Shown: in pieces, positions 1 to 10,991 of the stretch | Layout: every line of letters begins with the position of its first letter | How positions within the stretch are numbered: position 1 is the stretch's first letter | Assembly: GCA_037176905.1 (NCBI GenBank) | Contig: JBBBWG010016223.1 | Span: 25,529-81,731, forward strand | DNA from: Azolla pinnata | Lineage: Eukaryota > Streptophyta > Polypodiopsida > Salviniales > Salviniaceae | Length of the DNA: 56,203 nucleotides | Direction of reading: 5' to 3' | The notes under the pieces: generated by a model | The model's database searches: none | What the model was told of the DNA's origin: nothing | The model's input: only the letters and a program-made list of their open reading frames with translations | Made by a program: the position numbers and the translations under genes

Positions 1-690
1 GTGATAGAAGCAGATTCTTGCATTGGCTATGGTGATAGAAGCAGATGATCATGGGAAACATTGGCTATGGTGATAGAAGCACATTCTTGCATTGGCTATG
101 GTGATAGAAGCATATGATCATGGGAAACATTGGCTATGGTGATAGCGGCAGATTCTTGCATTGGCTATGGTGATAGAAGCAGATGATCATGGGAAGCATT
201 GGCTATGGTGATAGAAGCATTTGAAGCATATGATCATGGGAAACATTGGCTATGGTGATAGCAGCATTTGAAGCATATGATCATGGGAAGCATTGGCTAT
301 GGTGATAGAAGCATATGATCATGGGAAGCATTGGCTATGGTGATAGAAGCATATGAAGCATATGATCATGGGAAGCATTGACTGTGGTGATAGAAGCATT
401 TGAAGCATTGGCTATGGTGATGGAAGCATCTGATCATGGGAAACATTTGGCTATGGTGATAGAAGCAATTGAAGCATTGGCTATGGTGATAGAAGTATAT
501 GATCATGGGAAACATTTGGCTATGGTGATTAGAAGCATATTGTCCATGGGAAGCATTCATTGGCTATGGTGATTAGAAGCATATGATCATGGGAAGCATT
601 CATTCATTGGCTATGGTGATAGAAGCATATGATCATGGGAAGCATTCATTCATTGGCTCTGGTGATTAGAAGCATATCGACCATGGGAAG
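1..690. repeat. Minisatellite, about 38-base unit with shorter nested units
   Basis: A tandem array fills the left edge of the window and probably continues beyond it. The commonest unit is about 38 bases: a GGCTATGGTGATAGAAGC block, then ATATGATCATGGGAAGCATT. Shorter units lack the ATGATCATGGG part. Later copies gain an extra T (GTGATTAGAAGC) or a doubled CATT, so the array decays toward its right end near 690. Open frames across it are a by-product of the repeat and are not genes. Confidence 0.93.
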
Positions 691-1984
691 CATCGCGGAA
701 TGCAGGATCCGACGTCAGAACGGGGATCGTCGTTCGCGCTCTCGGCAAGAAGCAGTACGATCCAAGCGCCTAGGAATGATCCGCATGTATGCAATGTGCA
801 TTGATGTGGGAAGTATGTATGCCTGCATGTGTGCATATGCGCGCTTGTTATCCCGTTCTATTCTGTTCTGTTATGTTCTCATCTGTTCTGTTCTGTTCTG
901 TTCTGCTGTTACCTTGATGATGGATTCGAGCTCGCTGTGTAGCAGAAGGGCCGACGATTCTGGAACAGTCGCCACCATTCCGTGGTTAGTTCCGGGGAGC
1001 GGAGAAGAGAGGGGGTGGCGAACGAACGTATTGTGCCGTTGATCTTCCCCGCTTTTCCCTTCTTATTGGCTCGATCGATGAATGCAGATGCGGAGAAGGT
1101 ATCGCTTCCGATCGAGTCCAGAGCAGGAAGGCAAAAAGAACCCTCTCGTTCTTGTACTGAACTGTACCACTGTTACATCGATTTCCTTTGCTTGTTTATG
1201 AAGCAAAAATAGCAAGGCCGAGGGGCATGACCAAACCTTGATGCCCCAATGTCCGAAGAAGCTCCTCGATCTACGAAGCTCGACTTCAGATTGGTAGATA
1301 TTGTGGCTTCTGTCTGCCTGTCGAGGCGGACATATATTATAGCATGGCAACATGCTTTTGCACTGATCGGTTGCGCACCGAGCCTTGTTGTTGTGGATCG
1401 CTAATCGGCTACTTTCGATCGCTCTTAATGTTCGCGATATTTCGGATTCGAACTCCGTTCCGAAAAATGGCTCCTAGAGAGCGTCGATTATGTCGTGCCG
1501 TGTACCCACCGCATCCTCATTGCGCTGCAGAAAAGGTTACGGAACCGACGACAGAGAATGTGCTAAATGCCAGCAAGTATCCGAAGGCAACTTACAACAG
1601 GAATGCATGCACAACAAATACGGGGGTTCGCTTCCATCGGGAAACACCAGCTAACGGGATTTCGGAGTTCGAATCCCATCGCCTTCAACTTGCACCTCGG
1701 TACCTTGTTTTCCTGCTGTCCTCTCGCTGCAGCACTGCTCCTTCAGCCCGTGAACATCAGGAGCCATTCAGCTGCTCTTCGCTCGCGATCATCGTCTCGT
1801 CATTCTTGACATAAAAAACATTCGCGATGGTGTAGCGAAAGAAGAATGAGTGAGAAGATTGTCTCCTTTCTGAGCCTGGCCTTTCAGAGCATTTCCATTC
1901 CCATCCCAAGATCTGTGAATTTCTTTAAGGAAGCAAAAATGGGGTATTTGGGCAATTTGTGAAATACAGACATAGAAGGGCATT
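691..1984. other. Intergenic, no gene recognised
   Basis: Open frames here, the longest about 156 codons at 1344-1814, resemble no family I know and lack a convincing start context or coding pattern. A short TTCTG-rich stretch lies near 860-905. The tail end probably holds the promoter of the PPR gene that follows. Confidence 0.5.
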
Positions 1985-2072
1985 GTGGGCGATTTCTCAA
2001 AAACTCGTGGGCGATTTCTCAAAGAAAACTCGTGGGCGATTTCTCAAAGAAAACTCGTGGGCGATTTGCAGA
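1985..2072 (+). repeat. Four tandem copies of a 25-base unit in the PPR leader
   Basis: The unit GTGGGCGATTTCTCAAAG plus AAAACTC starts at 1985, 2007, 2032 and 2057; the first copy is three bases shorter. The PPR reading frame stays open through it, but only from a GTG codon, so this is more likely 5' leader than coding sequence. Confidence 0.85.
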
Positions 2073-2138
2073 GCCCAGCGAGGCGGATCGAGAACGAAGA
2101 AGAGATGTTCGTGCAGGAGCTCTCGTCAAGCAGATGTT

Positions 2139-4535
2139 ATGCTTGCAGCGAGGAATCCATCCTCTGCGCACGCCGTCGTCGCTATCAGGCACCTCTGCCG
2201 CCATGGGAGCTTGGATTCCGCCTTCCAGATGGTCCGCTCTTTGGAGTGCCGAGGCCTTCCCATCCCCAGAGACATCGTGTATAGCCTCCTACAGGCTTGC
2301 AAGACGAGGCCGGATCTGGATCACGTCAGGAAGGTCAGGGCTCTTATGCTCAAACATGGCTTCCACACGATTTCTTGCTTCGGCGATCATATCATCCGCC
2401 TTTTCGCCGATTGTGGTAGCCTCCGGGAGGCTTATGCAGCATTTCGTAGCATCTTGAAGCCTAGTATATTCACCTGGAATTCCCTCATCTCAGCCCACTC
2501 GAAGCTCGGAGAAGGGAGAACCGTACTGGAGCTGTACGGAAACATACGAGAAGAAGGGGTGGATCCCGATCGGGTTACCTTTGTTTCGCTTTGCAATGCC
2601 TGTGGGAGCATCGGCTCCATTGTTGCTGGCATGATAGCGCATCATCATGCTATACAGCATGCGTTTGAATCGGATATAGTGCTCGGAAACTCCATCATTG
2701 ATATGTATGCGAAATGTGGTTGTTTCGCAGATGCTCGGAAGCTGTTCGAATCGACCGAGAAAATGGACATAGTCACGTGGACGGTGATGATATCGGGTTA
2801 TTCTTCACACGGACATGGTGATTGTGTTCTGGAGCTCTTCACAAGAATGCAGGAGAAAGGAATAATTCCGAATAAACCTCTGCTTTTATGTGCTCTGAGA
2901 GCTTGTTCATGTGTGGAGTCTATCTACCCGGGCTACCTCATACACGAAGAGATACTGGAATATGGATTGGAAACAGATGTGGTTATCATGAGCTCTGTTG
3001 TTGACATGTATGCCAAAAGTGGTAGTTTAGCCGAAGCACAGAAAGTGTTCTCAGAGTTGCGTTCTAGCGACGTGGTCTCGTGGGCAGCATTGATCGATGG
3101 GTATGCGCAAAATGGTCAGGGTCATTCTGCACTGGAATCGTACGTCAATATGCTCCATGATGGTCTCATATGCCCTAATGAAGTCGTATTTCTGGGGGTC
3201 TTAAAAGCTTGTGGAAACCTTAGTGCGATTGCATTTGGCATGCTGTTCCATGTACAAATCCTGGAGAGGGAGCTCGAATCCGATGCATCCATTGGAAGTG
3301 CCCTTGTTGACATGTACACCAAATGTAAATGTATAGCAGAAGCTTATAATGTCTTCATAAGGCTTCGAGATAGGAACGTTGTATCATGGGGAGCTATGAT
3401 CACAGGCTTAGTTCAGTGCGACCAAGAGCTTCATGCATTTGAGGTTCTCGACGAAATGATGGTGAATGGTATCGAGCCGAACCGAGTCATCGTTCTATGC
3501 ATTTTGAAAGCATGCGGGGCAGTCGAAGCCCACGAAAAAGGGATGTTGATTCATGATCTAGTTCTCCAGAGGGTTTTCAGTTCAGATCTTGCGATTGCTA
3601 ACACACTTGTACATATGTATGCAAAATGCGGCGACTTGAAAGCTGCACAGAAAGTATTCGATGACGTACCAAATCCTGATGTGGTATCCTTTGGAGCATT
3701 GATTTCAGGCTATTCACACCAAGGATATGGTGTGTTTGCGTTGGACTTATTTGGGCGAATGCAATCAAAGGGTATAAGGCCCGAAAGAGCAACATTTCTA
3801 AGCCTTTTACATACTTGTGCCCGCATGGGTGCTGCTAGGCATGGAAATCTAATACATGGCCAAATCATCGAGAATGGGTTGGATTCGGGGCTTCTCATCA
3901 ACAATGCCCTTGTGGATATGTATGCCAAAACTGGTAGATTAGACGATGCACACAAAATATACACACAAATGTCGAGCCAAGACGTCGTGTCATGCAGTAC
4001 AATGATCGAAGGATTCGCACAACAAGGAAGCAACAACGTAGCAAGAGAGCTTCTCGAGCAAATGTCTGATACCGGTGTGAAACCGGACGACGTGATCTTT
4101 TCGAGTATTCTTACGGGTTGTAGCAATGCTGGCCTCGTGGAAGAAGGGCACGAGATCTTTATGTCTATGAAAGAGAGTTATGGAGTTGTTCCGACCACGA
4201 TGCATTACGGCTCTTTGATCGATCTGTTTTCGCGAGCAGGAAAGCTCTATTGGGCTCAAGATCTGCTTCAAACCATGCCAGTTTTTCCGGACATCATCAC
4301 ATGGACATGCTTGCTTGGCAGCTGCAAAAACTATAGGAACACGGATCTAGCGAAGCGATGCTTTTCGCAGCTTCTGGAGGTTGCACCAGTGGATTCTTCT
4401 AGCTATATTCTTATGGTGGATTTGCTTGCTGGTTGCCATGAGGGCACGAGCGATCATGATTCAGTAGGACAGACAAATTATCTTGACAGTCGGAGAAATG
4501 TCAATTTGTCATGCTTGGAAGGGGTTCAAGCATAA
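2139..4535 (+). CDS. PLS-class pentatricopeptide-repeat protein with truncated E region
   Basis: An intron-free gene of 798 codons. PPR proteins bind organelle RNA one base per repeat, and PLS-class members mostly specify C-to-U editing or other processing in plastids or mitochondria. The body is a run of about 18 PPR motifs with recurring second-helix signatures such as SIIDMYAKCG, SVVDMYAKSG and ALVDMYAKTG, and DVVSWAALIDGYAQNG-type S motifs. The C-terminus enters an E1-like stretch (ITWTCLLGSCKNYRNTDLA) and ends within about 70 residues, with no full E2 and no DYW deaminase. I start at 2139 because it is the first in-frame ATG; the frame is open further upstream only from a GTG. An editing role would need a deaminase supplied in trans. 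Organelle targeting is likely, but the presequence is short and unclear. Confidence 0.93.
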   Translation: MLAARNPSSAHAVVAIRHLCRHGSLDSAFQMVRSLECRGLPIPRDIVYSLLQACKTRPDLDHVRKVRALMLKHGFHTISCFGDHIIRLFADCGSLREAYAAFRSILKPSIFTWNSLISAHSKLGEGRTVLELYGNIREEGVDPDRVTFVSLCNACGSIGSIVAGMIAHHHAIQHAFESDIVLGNSIIDMYAKCGCFADARKLFESTEKMDIVTWTVMISGYSSHGHGDCVLELFTRMQEKGIIPNKPLLLCALRACSCVESIYPGYLIHEEILEYGLETDVVIMSSVVDMYAKSGSLAEAQKVFSELRSSDVVSWAALIDGYAQNGQGHSALESYVNMLHDGLICPNEVVFLGVLKACGNLSAIAFGMLFHVQILERELESDASIGSALVDMYTKCKCIAEAYNVFIRLRDRNVVSWGAMITGLVQCDQELHAFEVLDEMMVNGIEPNRVIVLCILKACGAVEAHEKGMLIHDLVLQRVFSSDLAIANTLVHMYAKCGDLKAAQKVFDDVPNPDVVSFGALISGYSHQGYGVFALDLFGRMQSKGIRPERATFLSLLHTCARMGAARHGNLIHGQIIENGLDSGLLINNALVDMYAKTGRLDDAHKIYTQMSSQDVVSCSTMIEGFAQQGSNNVARELLEQMSDTGVKPDDVIFSSILTGCSNAGLVEEGHEIFMSMKESYGVVPTTMHYGSLIDLFSRAGKLYWAQDLLQTMPVFPDIITWTCLLGSCKNYRNTDLAKRCFSQLLEVAPVDSSSYILMVDLLAGCHEGTSDHDSVGQTNYLDSRRNVNLSCLEGVQA

Positions 4536-5006
4536 TAACAAAAGAAGGTTGGATACAAAAGGATGCCAATTGGCAGATTTTATTCATGATAATGTCTGAG
4601 GAATTTATCGTTCATGAATGATCGAGTAATCTTCAAATCTCGAGCCTCAGCAATGTGGTATACATTCCTTATGCCCTCAATTTGCCAGATTCAAGATCTG
4701 TTAAAGTTCATGGATGTTGGGTCATGAAAGGAGATTCCAGAGTAGTGGAAGGGTATCACATGCTTCAGTTATTCATGATTCATTTGCCTTTGCCAGGCAC
4801 CTTTATTCTTTTTCCAAGTAGTGATGCTTGAAGATCTGCCCCAGTATTATACTGTAACATTGCATGATTGAGTGGCACCGATCATATACATGGTTGAAAC
4901 AAAAATGGGGAGGAATCATTTGTTTTGTCCTCGATCTTTCCTCGGATGATTTGTATACTGCGAATTTCCGGTCTTTGCCTTTATTCCTTTGGGATACAGA
5001 CAATCC
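4536..5006. other. Convergent 3' flanks
   Basis: The spacer between the stop of the forward PPR gene and the stop of the reverse DA1-like gene. It presumably holds both 3' untranslated regions. No coding or structural signal was seen. Confidence 0.6.
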
Positions 5007-8000
5007 TCAAAGGGGAAATCTACCAGTGAGTTTGATATGCTCCAGTGTCCTTCGCAATCCAAACTGCATCACAGATGCATGGCCCAATCGGAAGCTCTCG
5101 CCATACGTCGGTGATGGGTCCTTTGCGATCTGGTAGAGAAAGAATTCACCAAGCTTCTTCTCCATGGAGGTTTTAGGAGCTTTTGATTTGCTGGAAGACG
5201 CAGGGCGAGAGGTGCTCGAACCAGCCATTACCTCAGATTCGAGCCACATGTGGGCTAAGACCTGGCAAATCCCCTCCTCTACATCGATTTGAAGGTTCCC
5301 AAATCCTGCCAGCCCATATATTAATGTTATGATAGAACAAATCTACATGTCGGGGTGTGATCACATGGTAAATGAGGTTTTACCATTAAAGCGAAGCCAT
5401 GCGTGCATCAGTTCATGTGCCAAGATCGAGCCAGTGAGCAACCTAATCCATCGACATAGCACATATGTAAACAGATGAGTGTAATCCACCTTGGAAAACA
5501 GAGAAAGTTACCAAATATTATTGTCTGCCGTGTTTCACACACCTCGGTAGCCCGCATAAGACCAAAATGGCTGTTACTTCGCAATGTCTGATCAACCTTG
5601 TTTGGGTTGTCCTCGTGCCTATAAGCTGATTCCCAAAGACCCTCGGCCTTGTCACAATCTACAAACAAGCCAATTATGTAAATAATGCCTTATTTCATGT
5701 GAACAAAAGTTATGCAAAGCAATCTTACTTGCACTGTTCTTTCTTTTGTTTTCAATTTATATATAAGAAAAAAAACATCGACAACCACATCATCAAAATT
5801 GCAATGACACACTTCTTGCCAATCTCATCAGGGTGAGAGCCAGAGTCAATAGCTAGATAGCTATCATCCGACATGTGCATTAAGCAATCTTGGTGATGTG
5901 CTATGGATCTTGACAAAAGAGGTTTCGGGATGTTTGAATGGGGCACACCGATTGGCATTTTTATAAACAAATCCAAAGATTTCACATGTGGCCGAATTAA
6001 GGCAGTTTCCAGTTATGCTTACCGTATTCACGACCTGCTCCTCCGACAAACACAAGCCCCTTGTCTCAGGCAAGTTATGGTGTGGTATCTAAACAAACAA
6101 AGGCGTGCAGAAAATTGCAATGTCGTTATAAGATGCGTTTAGTTGAGAGCTTAAGAAAAGATCTAGATGGGCTATATATGTATATAAGCTTACATTCTTC
6201 TCCCCCTGTATAGCATCATTTAAAGCACGCCTCTCCACTAAGAGCATAGGCACTTGTCGGGAGATTTTCATGTTCAGCCCTTCGTAGAAGTCACGGATCT
6301 CGTGATAAAGCGGTTGGCACTCCCCCGTATCCATGATAGATGTCTGGAGGCACTCTAAACATAACTTGCGCCCATCTTCGAGGGATATATATCGAACATC
6401 CTTGGACTTGATTTTTGAGATTTGACAAGAGCAGAAACAAAAACAAAAAACAAAAAGAAAAGATTCAAAAGGAAAAGAATGCGTGAGAGGCATCATCTAC
6501 GAGTCTACTATCCCATGCATAAAGCTTGAATGCAGATTGCATGCCTACTTCTATTCGTTCACAGCTACAACACCGTGGAGTGTTGTCGATCTCATGCTTC
6601 GGGCAATATTTTGCCCTCCAGAAGGGATGGATCCGGTACTCAATAACACCTTCTTGATTGGTTGGGATCTGCTACATCGGAAGCACTAAAACATTGATCA
6701 GATTTCAGAAACAGTACAAAAGAAGAAAGGAAATCAATTTCGGAATGATGCTTACAAAATCATTGCAAATATCACATCGAGGAAGGAACTGCTGTTTGTA
6801 GCAATACTTGTGGTAGGAACGATTCACAACACTGGAGAACTGCGAATGTACACTACCAGTCAAGCGAAGAAGCCTTGGCTAGAATCTTGCATGAATTCAA
6901 GCGCAACTTAATAGTACTCTATGAATCACATTACGGAAACTCCAAAGAAACAATCTAGTAGCATAACTTACAAACAAATTTAATAAAACAAGAGTCGAAT
7001 ATTGTATCTGGGTTAAGTTATTCGAATAAGCTAGCTATATAGAGATTCCAAGAGCATCTACCGTAGTTGGGGAGGAGTCTGAAATTCGTCATCACTATAT
7101 GTTTCAACTACAAGCCTTTCTAGGGAAACCTCGAACTGAGTACCAATAGATGGATCATCGAATGAATCCGCCTGATATACGGGTTTCTAAGAGAGATGAT
7201 AGAAATAATTTAGGCAAAAACATGAGGGTAGTTTTTTGTTTACCTCCATTTCGGTGATGGGAGCACCACAGTAATGACATCGGAAACATTGTGGATGCCA
7301 GTTCCACCCCATGCATTGAAGGTATCGTTCCAGACCGATCTCTTTGTTGCAACCTCGGCAAACCCTGATCATACATAAAACAAGGGCCTTTGCTAGTTTT
7401 AGGGCGGTACCATATATATATTCATTACTTGCTCTTACCGAGCAGGCACTAAACTAAACCCACCTTTGGCCTGTTGGTCCTCGTTGCGAAGGCAGCAACA
7501 TGCTCCGTGGTGATCGTGCACACAGATACAAGCTTGCTTGCAATGCCTTAGATAGATCTTCATTGGCATCATATCCTACCATAATCACAACACAGCATAA
7601 GAAACCGCACAATGGGAGCCCACTTGTGCAAAGAATCAGATAGCCCCTATACAAGGGGACTTTGCTGAGACATTTGTGAGGTTAGGGGATCTCTATGACA
7701 GTGCTCTTATGATGAGATTATATTCTGTCATATAAATCATTCAGGGGAATCAAATACCTTTCCTATTTCTCGAGTCTTCTTCAACGAGAGAGAGTGCAAT
7801 AGAATGATCCAATTCTCCTTGATCTTTTGGTGCCTCATTCCATGATTTCTTGCCCTACAAAATGCTTCTTCACATGAATTAGCCATCAAGAAGCTTAACT
7901 TGTTCTGTCAATACACATACTTTTTTTTTTTTCAAAATGAAGCTACACACATACTTACTTATAGATACACACACACACACACACATTCGCAGATAACTCA

Positions 8001-8109
8001 CTCTATTCAAGGCCTTGTTGTCTTGATTGTTCCTGTTGATCCCACTGCTGCCCGCCATGCTATTTCTAGCTCCTCTGGGGACCATTAACAAACTGTCTAG
8101 CCAATCCAT
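5007..8109 (-). CDS. DA1-family ubiquitin-activated peptidase (UIM-LIM-DA1 protein)
   Basis: Exons 8109-8002, 7854-7758, 7575-7464, 7364-7244, 7186-7062, 6831-6756, 6671-6549, 6406-6194, 6088-6023, 5658-5543, 5442-5384 and 5305-5007 join in phase to 504 codons, close to Arabidopsis DA1. Order: MDWL start; two ubiquitin-interacting motifs (DHSIALSLVEED near residue 53, DLSKALQASL near 75); a LIM domain from C108 (CRGCNKEIG, HPQCFRCHYC); the DA1 core (LEDGRKLCLECL, FYEGLNMK); and the zinc-peptidase site GSILAHELMHAW with H395-E396-x-x-H399, followed by VEEGICQVLAHMW. DA1 proteins limit organ size by cleaving growth regulators once ubiquitinated by partner E3 ligases. The family usually has HEMMH; here it is HELMH, and the metal ligands are kept. 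The fifth exon puts about 41 extra residues inside the second LIM zinc finger. Confidence 0.93.
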
Positions 8110-9077
8110 GGTTTAACAACTCTGCTGCAACTACTCTATTTTTGAAACCTGAAAACCTGTTTATATTTCAGCTTATTCGAGGCATAGGAAGAAGGAAAGA
8201 GGGGATTCCTGGACATCAGAATCATTCCCAGAAAAAGAAGGAATATCACTCACTCGTTGTTGTTCTTGCAGCGTGCCCCTAGTAATTCGATCATCAGGAC
8301 TTGCTTTTTTGACGCCTTGTGCACATTACCTTCAACTTGGACAAGTAGACACTAAAGAAGAAACTTATACCATCATTGCATTCAGCTTCACAATTTAGGA
8401 AGATCTCACACTTTGAAATGTGGACTTTCGTCATGGAGCCGGAAAGTAACATAGCCATGATATACTAGTAAGACAATGGTTCTGTCATAGATTATCGAGT
8501 CACCCGTTCATTCACACTTGATATACGGTTAACTGGAGGGTAAGATTGTAATGGTTAACATGCAAGCAAGCTTGAAGAATTAGGATAGAAATTACTTAGA
8601 TATATAACATAATATGGATGGTATTGGGCAACAACATTCTCTGCTCCCCGTGATGGATCTCACATTTACAAAGTTGCAGTTGTCCAAACATGATGAACTT
8701 CACAAATCAAATACAACTGTATTTTGTCAGCTGGATCAAGTGAAACTTTTCTCGCTGTCCATTTAGAGCTTCCCGACATCAACCTTATCTGTTTTCATAA
8801 GACGCATGTGTGAATGTTTCCTGATAACGTTGTGTACAATCACACAAGCCTCCTGGGTTGCAAAACCTCATCATCGAGGAAGGCATACGGAACGAGCATA
8901 TGGTCGCCAAAGATGGATATTTGGAAACCATAACCAGGTGAAGGTCGCACCTTGAATACTATAGACATGCATGTGCATATTCTTCCAGAGAACCTTTCAA
9001 GTTGCCCGTCCAATCATCGTTTGCATTCTAGCTAGCTTTGATGCCCTTTGTTCTCATAGCTTCGAGAATGTTAAACC
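8110..9077. other. Spacer with DA1 promoter and PPR 3' flank
   Basis: AT-rich sequence upstream of the DA1-like start and downstream of the reverse PPR stop. It may contain a DA1 5' untranslated exon, but I cannot place one. No ORF resembles a known protein. Confidence 0.5.
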
Positions 9078-10991
9078 TTATCGCTCACGCAATAAACTAT
9101 TATTCTTACATCTATATGGTACATTTGACCTTCGGTGCAATCTCACAGCTTGTTCAAAGGCCACGTTTCCAAGCTTTACATTTCCCCACTTTCGGCAAGC
9201 ACTTAATAGTGCAAACCATGCTGGAAGATAATCGGACGAAGGCATTTCCTGCATAATTCTTATCGCCTCATTGAAATGACCCACCCGACAATAGAGATCG
9301 ACCATACAAGTGTAATGTTCTGGAGTAGGAATAATACCATAGCATGATATCATAGTCTCAAAGAACATTCGACCCTCGCTCACTAAACCCGAGAAACAGC
9401 ATATGTTCAACAAAACCGTGAATGTGACCAAGTCTGGAACCATGTCTTTTTCCTCGCCCATTTTGTGGAACAAGCAAAAACAAACGTCATGCTTCCCTTC
9501 TTGGGCATATCCCGATATAAGTGCAGTCCATGAGATCACATCTCGTATCAGGAGCTCATCAAACACTTCTTGTGCCTTGGTGAGGATACCACATTTAGAA
9601 TACATGTCTATTAAAGCAGGGGCGATGAGGGCTCTTTCTTTTGCCAGGAAACCCTCGCGAATGATTTCATCGTGCATTTCCTTGCCTTTCTCGGCGGCAC
9701 CGATGCTTCCACATACTTTGAGGATGCAAAGAAAGGTGACTATGTCCGGAGAGATGCCCTCAGCATGCATCCTGTTGAAGCATTTGAGTGCTTCTTCATT
9801 ATGCCCGTATTCGTGATATCCGGAAATGAGCGCAGTCGAAGAAGTGGCATCCCGGATCGGCAGATCATCAAAGACTTGTTCTGCCTTTGCAAGTGCACCA
9901 CACTTGGCATACATATCCACCAGTGCATTACCTAACTCCGAATTCTTCCCGAGAAGCCCTCTTCGACCAATCTCTGCATGTATCTCCTCACCTACATCTA
10001 GCGCTCTGCTGGTGGCACATGCTTTCAATACATAAGCAAGTGTAAGCACATTAGGAGTAAGACCTTCGCATCGCATGTGCTCGTAACAATCCACTGCTTC
10101 CTTATCATGCCCATGTCGGATGAGTCCAGAAATCAACGAAGTCCAGGAGATGACATCTCGGAGTTGAACTTCGTCAAATACATATTTAGCCTCTGTAATC
10201 GAACCACATTTGGCATACATGTATACCAGTGCATTATGAAGAATGTTATTGTTTTTGAGCCATATCTCAGGAAAAATCATAGCATGCATCTTTTTACCCT
10301 TATCTAGGGCTGGGATGCTTCCGCATGCATTGAATATACTAGAAAATGTCATATCATCCGGGCAAAAACTCTCACTTTGCATCCGTGCGAACGCATCGAA
10401 TGCAGCTTCACCGAGGCCATCTTGAGCATATCCAGAGATCAATGCGTTCCAAGTGACCACATTCCGTATCGCAATCGTGCGATCGAACGCCTCTCGCGCC
10501 TTTTCCATCGCACCACATTTCGCATACATATCCACCAACGTGTTACAAAGCACCACGTCTTCACGCCATATCCCTTCTTCCGCAATCGTGGCATGTATTT
10601 CTGTGCCCTTTCCGCACGCTCTGGTGATTCCGCAAGCTTTAAAGAGACAGGAGAAAGTACGCGGATTCGCCGAGATCGCTTCCCGGTGCATAAGCCCACG
10701 GCATGCCAGGCTTGCTTCCCCGTGGCTGTGTTGGACATACCCCGCCATCAGCGTTGTCCAGGTGACCACATCCCGAGCCGGCAAGGAGTCGAGCACTTCT
10801 CTAGCTCGGCGGAGAGAGCCGCATTTAGCGAACATGTTGACCAAGGCATTGGCGAGGGGGAGGCAGCGTTCCAGCAACCCTGCGGAGAGGATGGATTCGT
10901 GGAGCTTCTCTCCTTGGGAGAGATCCTTCCGCCTGGAGCAAGCCGCGAGGAGAGCGAGGAAGCGCGAGGAAGACTCGGAGTGCTTCTGCAT
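9078..10991 (-). CDS. PLS-class pentatricopeptide-repeat protein, short C-terminus
   Basis: An intron-free gene of 637 codons with an ATG start at 10991. About 16 PPR motifs carry the usual second helices (ALVNMFAKCG, TLVDMYAKCG, ALVYMYAKCG, ALVDMYAKCG, ALIDMYSKCG) and S motifs such as DVISWTALISGYAQEG. The last complete motif is EHYTCMVDLYCRVG, then PAWFALLSACRKWGN begins an E1 motif and the protein stops about 35 residues later. There is no E2 or DYW domain. The role is by family: RNA binding in an organelle, acting with partners if it serves editing. It differs enough from the forward PPR at 2139 that they are not a recent duplicate pair. No clear transit peptide is seen before the first repeat, so a short 5' exon could have been missed. 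Confidence 0.92.
   Translation of the reverse strand: MQKHSESSSRFLALLAACSRRKDLSQGEKLHESILSAGLLERCLPLANALVNMFAKCGSLRRAREVLDSLPARDVVTWTTLMAGYVQHSHGEASLACRGLMHREAISANPRTFSCLFKACGITRACGKGTEIHATIAEEGIWREDVVLCNTLVDMYAKCGAMEKAREAFDRTIAIRNVVTWNALISGYAQDGLGEAAFDAFARMQSESFCPDDMTFSSIFNACGSIPALDKGKKMHAMIFPEIWLKNNNILHNALVYMYAKCGSITEAKYVFDEVQLRDVISWTSLISGLIRHGHDKEAVDCYEHMRCEGLTPNVLTLAYVLKACATSRALDVGEEIHAEIGRRGLLGKNSELGNALVDMYAKCGALAKAEQVFDDLPIRDATSSTALISGYHEYGHNEEALKCFNRMHAEGISPDIVTFLCILKVCGSIGAAEKGKEMHDEIIREGFLAKERALIAPALIDMYSKCGILTKAQEVFDELLIRDVISWTALISGYAQEGKHDVCFCLFHKMGEEKDMVPDLVTFTVLLNICCFSGLVSEGRMFFETMISCYGIIPTPEHYTCMVDLYCRVGHFNEAIRIMQEMPSSDYLPAWFALLSACRKWGNVKLGNVAFEQAVRLHRRSNVPYRCKNNSLLRER

Noticed and set aside
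1440..1690. Inverted CGGAGTTCGAATCC / GGATTCGAACTCCG words resembling tRNA T-loops
   Set aside because: The T-stem does not pair beyond one base in either orientation, and no acceptor, D or anticodon arm can be fitted.
1344..1814. 156-codon forward frame
   Set aside because: No family resemblance, no codon pattern, and no supporting splice or promoter context.
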